Under the pieces are notes generated by a model. It was given only the letters and a program-made list of their open reading frames with translations. It was not told the DNA's origin and made no database searches. From contig NZ_JAQTUH010000005.1 of the NCBI RefSeq assembly GCF_028710345.1, positions 62,001 through 126,000 of the forward strand: DNA of 64,000 bases. The letters run 5' to 3'. Below, piece by piece: positions 26,077-33,550 of this stretch; positions within the stretch are counted from its first letter, which is position 1; every line of letters starts with the position of its first letter. A program made the position numbers and the translations under genes. Source of the stretch: Sulfuricurvum sp. GTDB lineage: Bacteria > Campylobacterota > Campylobacteria > Campylobacterales > Sulfurimonadaceae.

Positions 26077-26100
26077 GCCAAAGGGGTTTACCCATTTGGC
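26077..26100 (+). other. Leader hairpin upstream of nifU
   Basis: GCCAAA and TTTGGC pair around an inner GGG/CCC stem with a TTTA loop (one internal mismatch). It lies in the predicted nifU leader, 23 bases before the ATG. It may stabilise the mRNA or affect translation; no known riboswitch is recognised. Confidence 0.35.
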
Positions 26101-26123
26101 GTTCTAAACAAAAGGAGCATTCA

Positions 26124-27101
26124 ATGGCAAGAGATACATTAATCGGCGGAGCATTATGGGAAGAGTACTCGAGTGAAGTACAACGACGTATGAACGATCC
26201 TATAAATATGGGAGAAATCACTCAAGAAGAGGCAGATGCTGCTGAGAAGAAACTCATTATTGCCGATTTTGGTGCGGAAAGTTGTGGTGATGCGGTACGT
26301 TTGTATTGGATGATTGATCCAAAAAATGATGTCATAATTAAAAGCCGTTTTAAAAGTTTCGGGTGTGGAACGGCAATCGCCTCTTCAGACATGATGGCGG
26401 AACTCTGTATGGATAAAACCGTCGATGAAGCGTTAAAAATTACTAACATCGATGTCGAAAAAGCGCTTCGTGATGAGGAAGATATCCCTGCGGTTCCAGG
26501 GCAAAAAATGCACTGTTCGGTTATGGCATATGACGTTATCAAAAAAGCGGCATCAATCTATAAAGGGGTTGATATGTCGGAGTTTGAGACCGAATTTATC
26601 GTGTGTGAATGTGCACGTGTGAGTCTCGATACTCTCAAAGAGGTGATTAAACTCAATAAACTCGAATCAATCGAGCAAATCACCGACTACACCAAAGCGG
26701 GCGGATTTTGTAAATCGTGTATTAAACCGGGTGGACATGAGAAAAAAGATGTCTATCTCGTCGATATGCTCGCTGAAATCACCGCAGAACTCCAAAAAGA
26801 GGCAATTAGTAAAAAAATTAAAGAGGCAAAAGGGGATGGCAACTTTAATGCAATGAGTTTGGTACAAAAACTCCGCAGTATCGAATCAATTCTCGAAGAG
26901 TATATTCGACCAACGCTCAAAGCCGATCATGGGGATGTTGAAGTAATCGACCTCAAAGAGGTGGATGGGGAACACGAACTCTATATTCAATACAAAGGTG
27001 AATGTATGAGCTGTTCAATGAACACGACAACAACTCTTGCCGGTATGCAGGATATGCTCAATTTCAAACTTAAATCTAATTTGCGAGTGATGGTGGTTTA
27101 A
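26124..27101 (+). CDS. nifU: Fe-S scaffold protein NifU
   Basis: A 325-aa three-domain NifU. Residues 1-135 are an IscU-like scaffold with three Cys (ESCGDAV, FGCGTAIASSD, MHCSVMAYD). Residues about 150-205 are a Bfd-like [2Fe-2S] domain (CECARVSLDTL and FCKSCIKPGG). The C-terminal Nfu domain has CMSC near 297. It builds clusters for nitrogenase. The usual partner NifS is not encoded here, so sulfur must come from a desulfurase elsewhere. It follows AAAGGAG and begins an operon with an aldo/keto reductase 2 bases later. Confidence 0.96.
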   Translation: MARDTLIGGALWEEYSSEVQRRMNDPINMGEITQEEADAAEKKLIIADFGAESCGDAVRLYWMIDPKNDVIIKSRFKSFGCGTAIASSDMMAELCMDKTVDEALKITNIDVEKALRDEEDIPAVPGQKMHCSVMAYDVIKKAASIYKGVDMSEFETEFIVCECARVSLDTLKEVIKLNKLESIEQITDYTKAGGFCKSCIKPGGHEKKDVYLVDMLAEITAELQKEAISKKIKEAKGDGNFNAMSLVQKLRSIESILEEYIRPTLKADHGDVEVIDLKEVDGEHELYIQYKGECMSCSMNTTTTLAGMQDMLNFKLKSNLRVMVV

Positions 27102-27103
27102 AG

Positions 27104-28225
27104 ATGGCGCACGCAACCAAAGAGGGGACATTCGGATATCTCAAAAAATTTGGTAATTATTCAAAAGATTTTTATCGCTTTAATGGAGAGCTCTTTTTTC
27201 CCTCATTGGGAATCGGTACGTACAAGGCTGAACCGTACAAAGAGGATAATTACATCATCAACTACGCGGAGGCATTAAAAATGGCACTGCGTCGTGGGAT
27301 TAATCTAATCGACACGGCGATTAACTACCGCTATCAAATGTCTGAGCGTGAGATTGCAGAAGCGTTAAATGAGATGTTTGATGAGGGTGAACTCAAGCGT
27401 GAAGAGGTGATTATCGCCTCTAAAGGGGGATTTATCCCTCTGGATTTTCCGTTTCCCGATAATCCTTATGGTTGGATACAAGAGAACGTTATTAAAGCGG
27501 GACTGGCGAGTGCTGATGAAGTGATTATTGATCAACATTGTATGACTCCGGCATATTTGCGTTGGAGTTGTGAACAGTCTCTCAAAAATTTGGAGTTAGA
27601 GACGATTGATATTTATTATCTCCATAATCCCGAAACACAGTTAGGGTATATCGATCATGAGACCTTTTATGCACGTATCGAAGTGGCGTTTGAGCTTTTT
27701 GAAACGTTGCGTGCTGAGGGGAAAATTGTCTCCTACGGTATTGCATCATGGAACGGTTTTTTGTATGAAGAGGATCACACAGAGTATATTTCATTGTCTA
27801 AAGTTGTCAAAATAGCCCAAAAAGTGGGTGGAGAGAACCACGGATTTAAATATCTCCAAAGCCCTTTTAATATGGCAAAACCGCACGCTTATGGCTATGC
27901 TAATCAACAATGTGATGATGGTTACTACTATCCGTTGATGCATGCATGTGCACGATTTGGTTTGAGTATGCTCGGTTCCTCACCATTGCTCCAAAAAAAT
28001 CTCTTTCAACGACCGTTTAGCGCTAAGATTGGTGAATTGATGCAAACTAGCGAGTTGAACGATGTTGCCAGTGCATTGCAGTTCGCCCGCTCTGCCGGAG
28101 CAATCACGGCAATATTTGGGGCGGTTGACCCAGCACATGTTATTGACAATATGATTTTAGGGTATGTGCCTATTGCAACCGATGAGGCGATGAATACTTT
28201 AATGGGAGAAAGCTATGCTGTATGA
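27104..28225 (+). CDS. Aldo/keto reductase of the nif operon
   Basis: A 373-aa (beta/alpha)8 NADPH-dependent reductase. LGIGTYKAE near residue 35, INLIDTAINYRYQMSEREIAEAL near 67-90 with the catalytic Asp and Tyr pair, IASKGGF near 104, and IDIYYLHNPETQ near 168 with the conserved His. It lies 2 bases after nifU and overlaps the next gene by 11 bases. Its substrate is unknown; co-transcription suggests a role linked to nitrogenase, perhaps in making a cofactor precursor or reductant. Confidence 0.85.
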   Translation: MAHATKEGTFGYLKKFGNYSKDFYRFNGELFFPSLGIGTYKAEPYKEDNYIINYAEALKMALRRGINLIDTAINYRYQMSEREIAEALNEMFDEGELKREEVIIASKGGFIPLDFPFPDNPYGWIQENVIKAGLASADEVIIDQHCMTPAYLRWSCEQSLKNLELETIDIYYLHNPETQLGYIDHETFYARIEVAFELFETLRAEGKIVSYGIASWNGFLYEEDHTEYISLSKVVKIAQKVGGENHGFKYLQSPFNMAKPHAYGYANQQCDDGYYYPLMHACARFGLSMLGSSPLLQKNLFQRPFSAKIGELMQTSELNDVASALQFARSAGAITAIFGAVDPAHVIDNMILGYVPIATDEAMNTLMGESYAV

Positions 28226-29873
28226 TGTGGTAGTAGTCGGTACGGGAATCTCTGGGCTATACGCGGCACTAACTGCACGTAGAGCAGGGCTTAAAGTCGC
28301 TATTATCTCCAAAAGCAATCCTCTGCGTTCCAACTCCGCCGTTGCATCGGGGGGAATCAATGCTGTTTTAAAGACCACTGCTCATGATGACGTTCGTGAA
28401 CATATTGCCGATACCCTAAAAGGGGCAGATAATCTAGGTCGTTTTTCACCGATAAGTGCAATGGTTGTCGGAGCAGAAGCGGTTATTGAAGATTTACAAA
28501 AAATGGGTGTTCTGTTTGATACCCAAGAAAACGGTGCTGTAGCGCAACGCCCATTCGGTGGGACAAAAGCAAAACGGACCTGTTATATTGCCGATAAAAC
28601 GGGTGCTTCCATAACCCAAACTCTCTTGGTACAATGTCGTAAAGAGGGGGTGAAAATATTTCCGAATCATATGATTCTCTCTATCGCAACCTTTAAAGAG
28701 GAACTCTCAGGCCTTACGATGCTCCGTCGCCGTGATTCTCAAGTGATTGCTTTTGCGTGTAAATCATTGGTATTAGCAGGTGGTGGATATGCGGGGATTT
28801 ATCGCGGTCACTCAACCAATTCCCAAGAATCGAGTGGAGATATACTCGCGATTGCACTACGTGCCAAAATGCGTTTGGTCAATATGGAGTTTGTGCAGTT
28901 TCACCCCACGACCCTTTTAAACAGTGGGACGTTGATTTCAGAAGCGGCGCGAGGTGAGGGGGCAACTATCGTTGATGAGAGCGGTGAGCGTTTTACCGAT
29001 GAGCTCGCTACACGAGATAAACTCTCACGCAGCATTGTCAAGCATCAGCTGGAGGGGCATAAAGTTTATCTCGATTTTCGCCATCTTGGCGAAGAGTTGA
29101 TTGATAAAAAACTCCCCTCAGCACGTAAACATGCCCTTATGGGTGCGGGGATTGATATTTTGAGCGAGTTGCTCCCTATTACCCCATCAGCACACTATAC
29201 GATGGGGGGAATTTGGTCACGGGATGATACCTCTACCGATATCGCTAATGTATTTGTGTGTGGCGAATGTGCCTACAGCGGAGTGCATGGTGCAAACCGT
29301 TTGGGTGGTAATAGTTTACTCGAAGCGGCATATTTCGGTCGTGTTGCAGGAGACGAAGCAGCTAAAGTGGCAAAAAAAGGGGAGTTCCACCCCATCGATT
29401 ATGCCCAAATCGATAAAGAATCCCGCTATATTGAGATGATTTTAGAGGGTGAAAATCGCTTTAATATTAATACCATGCGTAAAAACTTGGGGAATAATCT
29501 CTATAAAAATGCGGGAGTTTTTCGAACACATGATACCCTTGCCTCCTCATTAGAGTACGTCCATTATTTGATGAAGCGTACAGGTGGACTAGCGTGTGTC
29601 AACAAAGAGCGTTCCGATAATGTCGAGTTAATGTCGATTATTGAATTTCGTAACTCTTTGACGGTGGCAGAAGCAATGGTGATGTCAGCTTTGGGGCGTG
29701 AAGAGTCACGCGGTGTCCATTATCGGGAAGATTTTCCTGAACATAATGATAAAGAGTATAAAACCAACACCATTATACGTCGTCTGAGCGGCACATTTTT
29801 ACGCATCAGTTTTGAAGGTCACCTCTCATCAGATTGGTTACATCGGTTGCGAAAGTTTTTCCACGTCATGTGA
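28215..29873 (+). CDS. FAD-dependent oxidoreductase, L-aspartate oxidase/fumarate reductase family
   Basis: A 552-aa flavoprotein. The FAD-binding GTGISGLYAALTARRAGL is at residues 9-26, SNSAVASGGINAV near 40 and the substrate-side block VQFHPTTLL near 234, AARGEGA, DELATRDKLSRSI near 263-276, HYTMGGI near 327 and HGANRLGGNSLLEA near 358-371. The pattern fits the FrdA/SdhA/NadB group, but the gene stands without partner subunits. In the nif operon it may supply or remove electrons; NadB activity (NAD synthesis) is an alternative. It overlaps the aldo/keto reductase gene by 11 bases. Confidence 0.83.
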   Translation: MLYDVVVVGTGISGLYAALTARRAGLKVAIISKSNPLRSNSAVASGGINAVLKTTAHDDVREHIADTLKGADNLGRFSPISAMVVGAEAVIEDLQKMGVLFDTQENGAVAQRPFGGTKAKRTCYIADKTGASITQTLLVQCRKEGVKIFPNHMILSIATFKEELSGLTMLRRRDSQVIAFACKSLVLAGGGYAGIYRGHSTNSQESSGDILAIALRAKMRLVNMEFVQFHPTTLLNSGTLISEAARGEGATIVDESGERFTDELATRDKLSRSIVKHQLEGHKVYLDFRHLGEELIDKKLPSARKHALMGAGIDILSELLPITPSAHYTMGGIWSRDDTSTDIANVFVCGECAYSGVHGANRLGGNSLLEAAYFGRVAGDEAAKVAKKGEFHPIDYAQIDKESRYIEMILEGENRFNINTMRKNLGNNLYKNAGVFRTHDTLASSLEYVHYLMKRTGGLACVNKERSDNVELMSIIEFRNSLTVAEAMVMSALGREESRGVHYREDFPEHNDKEYKTNTIIRRLSGTFLRISFEGHLSSDWLHRLRKFFHVM

Positions 29874-29908
29874 TGATGGATTTTATAAATTTAAATTAGG
29901 AGAAAATT

Positions 29909-30121
29909 ATGGCAAAAGTTATGTTACGTTACGACTCTAAAGGGGCAATCTCTTTTTATGTTGCTAAAAAAGATATGGAAGAGACCATTGTTACCAGTGA
30001 ATTTGATACCGATGAAAAATGGGGTGGAGAAGTAAAACTCTCAAACGGTGAGACATGGTTTATTGAGCCGTGTGCAAAAAAATTCCCTTCTGAAGTGGTT
30101 GCAATACGACGCGGAGAGTAA
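29909..30121 (+). CDS. nifT: Nitrogen fixation protein NifT
   Basis: A 70-aa protein matching NifT/FixU: MAKVMLRYDSKGAISFYVAKKD at the start (given as the first 20 or so residues), KWGGEVKLSNGETWFIEP near 41-57. Function is not established; the family is found only in nif clusters. It follows TTAGGAGAA, 36 bases after the flavoprotein gene, and is the last gene before a strong hairpin. Confidence 0.92.
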   Translation: MAKVMLRYDSKGAISFYVAKKDMEETIVTSEFDTDEKWGGEVKLSNGETWFIEPCAKKFPSEVVAIRRGE

Positions 30122-30133
30122 TCTAAAAAAGTA

Positions 30134-30158
30134 ATCAGTTTTTGTAATAAAAACTGAT
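30134..30158 (+). terminator. Terminator hairpin of the nifU-nifT operon
   Basis: ATCAGTTTTT-GTAAT-AAAAACTGAT is a perfect 10-bp stem with a 5-base loop, 13 bases after nifT. The stem is AT-rich at its top and the following T content is modest, but position and perfection support a terminator. Confidence 0.65.
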
Positions 30159-30194
30159 GTAATAATTTTGTTATCTTTAGTATCTATTTTCTGC

Positions 30195-30235
30195 TATAAT
30201 GGTGCAATTAAACGTATAATAACATATTTATACGT
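30195..30235 (+). promoter_or_regulatory. Possible -10 box and operator of the CBS-GGDEF gene
   Basis: TATAAT at 30195-30200 fits a sigma70 -10 box; no good -35 was seen. The 8-bp inverted repeat ACGTATAA (30212) / TTATACGT (30228) downstream could be an operator. The evidence is positional only. Confidence 0.35.
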
Positions 30236-30261
30236 ATGAAGTTTATTGCACATGAGGTTAA

Positions 30262-31236
30262 ATGATATCTGAGATAGCACCTATTACGCACTCAACACCG
30301 ATTGGTGCTATTTTCGACAAAAGTTATAGTTGTGGAATTTTTGACGGAGATATGATTTTACAAAAAGTGTTAGAGTTTTTTTCAACACATACCCCTGATG
30401 CAGTGATTGTTACACAAAAATCTTTAGCAGTTGGAATCTTGACTCAAAAAGATATGCTTCGAGCACTTTATAGTTTGGACAATACTGGTCTTCCTATCCG
30501 AGAGTTTATGAGTTCTCCCCTCCAACTGTTTGATACATCAACAACTATTATCGATATACTTGACGAAATTGAAGATAATGGATTCAATAAAATTGTGGTT
30601 CATGAAGATAATAAGATTATTGGAATTATCGATAAACGTGATCTTCATTCAATCTGCTATGCTCAACTAAATCCATTGGTCAAACATGAATACAACATGG
30701 TACACTCTTTAATGGGATTAGTTGGAGAGGGTGAACGTGGCTTGCTTAAAATGGCAACAACCGATGCTTTGACGGGAATTGGAAATCGGCGACTGTTTGA
30801 AGAGATATTTCAAGCCCATCAATCACTTGGTGATCGATATGATGTTACCTTATTTTTGCTCCTATTTGATATTGATAATTTTAAAAGCATTAATGACACA
30901 TTCGGTCATAATGTTGGTGATTCGGTACTCAAAGAGTTAGCCTCATTAGTAGGAAAATCAATCCGAAAATCAGATATTTTTATCCGTTGGGGTGGGGAAG
31001 AATTTGCAATATTATTACGTTATTCTGAACCGATGACCGTTATGAAGATTGCGGAACAAATACGAAAAAAGATTGATAAAAATAGTTTTGAAACGATTGT
31101 TCATGTTACGTGCAGTTTTGGTTTAACATCGATTGCACCACATGATACATTAGAAGATGTATTTATCCGTGCCGATAAGGCACTGTATCGAGCAAAAGAG
31201 GATGGTAAAAATGTTGTCCGTATGGAACTTACTTAG
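30262..31236 (+). CDS. Diguanylate cyclase with paired CBS domains
   Basis: A 324-aa soluble protein. Two CBS domains occupy residues about 10-70 and 78-130 (AVGILTQKDMLRAL, KIIGIIDKRDLHS), a pair that usually binds adenine nucleotides. A GGDEF domain follows (about 160-322) with RWGGEEFAILL and an RxxD site (RKSD). It should make c-di-GMP in response to AMP/ATP or a related ligand. It lies between nifT and nifA, ending 4 bases inside the nifA 3' end on the other strand. Confidence 0.9.
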   Translation: MISEIAPITHSTPIGAIFDKSYSCGIFDGDMILQKVLEFFSTHTPDAVIVTQKSLAVGILTQKDMLRALYSLDNTGLPIREFMSSPLQLFDTSTTIIDILDEIEDNGFNKIVVHEDNKIIGIIDKRDLHSICYAQLNPLVKHEYNMVHSLMGLVGEGERGLLKMATTDALTGIGNRRLFEEIFQAHQSLGDRYDVTLFLLLFDIDNFKSINDTFGHNVGDSVLKELASLVGKSIRKSDIFIRWGGEEFAILLRYSEPMTVMKIAEQIRKKIDKNSFETIVHVTCSFGLTSIAPHDTLEDVFIRADKALYRAKEDGKNVVRMELT

Positions 31237-32858
31237 ACCTCTATCCCGTATTGTTTGATTTTATAACCGATTTGACGTGCCGTCATACCGAGCAATCGAG
31301 CTGCTTTAGTTTGGATACCGTGAGAATCAATGAGAGCTTGTATTATAGACTCTTTTTCAAGCTCATGGAGTGTTTTTTTAGTGATCGGTCCTGATGGCTC
31401 ATGATGAACCACCGGTGTCTGAGAAATCGATTGTGTTTGAGGTGCGGGTGTGCTCTCTGTATTCATATAGAGTTTTTGAAAATTAAACGGTAATACATGC
31501 GCTAACATCTCCGGCTCAACCTCTCCATCAGGGCATATTAATACAATTCGCTCCATTGTATTTTGAAGCTCACGGATATTTCCCGGCCATGGATAATCGA
31601 GCAATAGTTCCATCGCCGGTTTCGTAATATGCATATTTTTACGGTGCTCTTTCATAAAACGGTGGAGATAGTGCTCGGTGAGAAGTTTTACATCTTCGTA
31701 TCGTTCCCGTAATGGCGGTAGATTGATTGGGATTACGTTTAGTCGGTAAAAAAGATCTTCACGAAATTCTCCCTTGCGCACCATATCCTCTAAATTTCGG
31801 TTCGTTGCTGCGACAAGACGGACGTTGGTTTTGATTGTTTTGGTTCCTCCAACCCGTTCAAACTCTTGCTCTTGCAAAATACGCAAGAGTTTTACTTGAA
31901 GCGACGGTGTTATATCACCGATTTCATCGAGAAAGAGTGTCCCTCCATCGGCAAGCTCAAATCGCCCCTTACGCATTTCACGTGCATCGGTAAACGCCCC
32001 TTTTTCATGACCAAAAAGTTCGGATTCGAGAAGAGTTTCACTGATTGCGGCACAGTTGAGTTTGATGTAAGGACCGTTTTGTCGACGGCTGAGATTATGG
32101 ATAGCAGTCGCAATAAGCTCTTTACCGGTTCCGGTTTCACCACGGATAAGGATAGTTGCATCAGCGGGAGCTACTGTATTGATGAGGCTGAAAACTTGTT
32201 GCATTTTTGTACTACGACCGACAATGTTTTCAAATTTGTAATCTTTTTGCATCTCCTCTTTGTAGTATGTTTTGAGTTCACTAATCGATTCTTTCTCTTT
32301 GACTATGGTTTGTTGAACTTTGAGTGATCCCATAAAGAGGGTACCGATAATGGTGAGCATACGTACTATCTCATCAAAATTGAGTGGGCTACTTTTCCCT
32401 ATATTAGCAGAGATAACACCAAAAACCTCTTCTTCATTAAGGAGTGGAACGGCGACATAAGAGACCATACGGGTTGAGATATTCCCCATTTTATTGAGGT
32501 AGTTGATGTTGTTATGGATATTTTCGATGACGATAGGCTCACCGCTGGCTGCTGCGAGACCCGTTGCACCTTCACCGAAAAGATAGGTTGCCATTTTCTT
32601 TTGATGGGGTTCCAAATCGATAGAGAGGAGAAGTTCCAACTCTTTTGCCTCTTCTTTCTTTTTAAACAGTGCACACCGTTCCAAATAACCGTGTTGTTTG
32701 AGCTTGCGCATCGATTTCTCGACCCCTTCGTTCACATCGGTTGAACTGGTAAGCAGTAGAGCAATCTCATAAAGGAGATTAATCTCTTTGTAGGCAAAGG
32801 TCAATGGACAGGTTTGGCACTCTTCACGATTGGGTATATTGGCTTCATAGGTCATCAT
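31233..32858 (-). CDS. nifA: Nif-specific regulator NifA
   Basis: A 541-aa sigma54 activator. Residues about 25-185 are a GAF sensor domain, preceded by Cys residues (CQTC). The AAA+ domain (about 213-440) has GETGTGKE (Walker A), ESELFGHEKGAFTDA where the sigma54-contacting loop GAFTGA has Gly replaced by Asp, GGTLFLDEIGD (Walker B), ATNRN (sensor I) and RLNVIPINLPPLRER. The C-terminal Fis-type helix-turn-helix (about 500-541) has TKAARLLGMTARQIGYKI. The interdomain linker lacks the CX4C pair of oxygen-sensitive alphaproteobacterial NifA. A partner NifL is not encoded here; control by the PII protein is possible. Confidence 0.93.
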   Translation of the reverse strand: MMTYEANIPNREECQTCPLTFAYKEINLLYEIALLLTSSTDVNEGVEKSMRKLKQHGYLERCALFKKKEEAKELELLLSIDLEPHQKKMATYLFGEGATGLAAASGEPIVIENIHNNINYLNKMGNISTRMVSYVAVPLLNEEEVFGVISANIGKSSPLNFDEIVRMLTIIGTLFMGSLKVQQTIVKEKESISELKTYYKEEMQKDYKFENIVGRSTKMQQVFSLINTVAPADATILIRGETGTGKELIATAIHNLSRRQNGPYIKLNCAAISETLLESELFGHEKGAFTDAREMRKGRFELADGGTLFLDEIGDITPSLQVKLLRILQEQEFERVGGTKTIKTNVRLVAATNRNLEDMVRKGEFREDLFYRLNVIPINLPPLRERYEDVKLLTEHYLHRFMKEHRKNMHITKPAMELLLDYPWPGNIRELQNTMERIVLICPDGEVEPEMLAHVLPFNFQKLYMNTESTPAPQTQSISQTPVVHHEPSGPITKKTLHELEKESIIQALIDSHGIQTKAARLLGMTARQIGYKIKQYGIEV

Positions 32859-32887
32859 AATGTTATCTTTTGTATAAGTTAAACACT

Positions 32888-32910
32888 ATTGTAGTACAAA
32901 ACACTACAAT
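32888..32910. promoter_or_regulatory. Inverted repeat between nifA and tpx, candidate operator
   Basis: ATTGTAGT-N7-ACTACAAT is a perfect 8-bp inverted repeat, 30 bases before the nifA start and 38 bases before the tpx promoter. It resembles a binding site for a dimeric regulator and could couple nifA to oxygen, redox or nitrogen state. The regulator is unknown. Confidence 0.5.
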
Positions 32911-32947
32911 GAATCAACGTTCACTTGGATAAAAAATAGGCAATTTG

Positions 32948-32963
32948 TAGAACTATATTTGCA
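32948..32963 (+). promoter_or_regulatory. Sigma54-type promoter of the Tpx-like gene
   Basis: TAGAAC-TATAT-TTGCA, 34 bases before the ATG at 32998. Same variant as at nifU. It places a peroxidase under nif control. Confidence 0.72.
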
Positions 32964-32997
32964 CTTTATAGACAAAATGACTCAATTAGGAGAAAAA

Positions 32998-33546
32998 ATG
33001 CAAATTACAGTGCATGGAACACCAACCCCTTTAGAGGGAAAAGAGATGACAATATGGCGTGAAGCACCTGCGGCACGTGTCACTAATCTAGATGGAACAC
33101 AAAACGTTATAGGGATGATTGCCCCTACGGCACAGTTGCTAATCGCTATTCCATCGCTCAAAACCGAAGTGTGTTCATTGGGAGCTAAAAAGTTTAACGA
33201 CCTCATCAAACAGTTTAAAAAACTCAAAACTGTGATGATAACGACCGATGATGCCGAATTTGTTAACGATTTTGTTGCCCGTGAAGGGATTGACAGTGCC
33301 GAAATCGTTATCGATACCAACCGCGATTTTGCTAAAAAGTTTGGATTGTTGATTAGCGAGGGGAAATTAAAAGATCGACTTGCGCGAGCGGTATTCGTCA
33401 TTGATCAAGAGGGGATGATCAGCTATGTGGAAGTTGTCCCTGAGATTACTGATGAAGTGGATTATGATAAGTGTATTGAAGCTGTCGATAAAGCGGCAAA
33501 CTTCAAGAAAAAAGGGCACGACCACGAAAACTGGATGGGCGTGTAA
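32998..33546 (+). CDS. Tpx-like thiol peroxidase
   Basis: A 182-aa atypical 2-Cys peroxiredoxin of the Tpx branch. The ATG at 32998 follows TTAGGAG. The peroxidatic centre PSLKTEVC (residues 55-62) keeps the P-x3-T-x2-C pattern. The residues around 90-100 where Tpx has its resolving Cys (E. coli Cys95) have none here (DAEFVNDFVAREG); the only later Cys is near 158 (YDKCIEAV). It may therefore act as a 1-Cys enzyme or use an unusual partner. It should remove peroxides in the cytoplasm; its nif-type promoter suggests nitrogenase protection. A His-rich tail ends the protein. Confidence 0.82.
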   Translation: MQITVHGTPTPLEGKEMTIWREAPAARVTNLDGTQNVIGMIAPTAQLLIAIPSLKTEVCSLGAKKFNDLIKQFKKLKTVMITTDDAEFVNDFVAREGIDSAEIVIDTNRDFAKKFGLLISEGKLKDRLARAVFVIDQEGMISYVEVVPEITDEVDYDKCIEAVDKAANFKKKGHDHENWMGV

Positions 33547-33550
33547 TTTC

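Noticed and set aside
25880-26077. 65-codon open frame between the PII gene and nifU
   Set aside because: It overlaps the two predicted promoters, has no ribosome site and its translation looks random.
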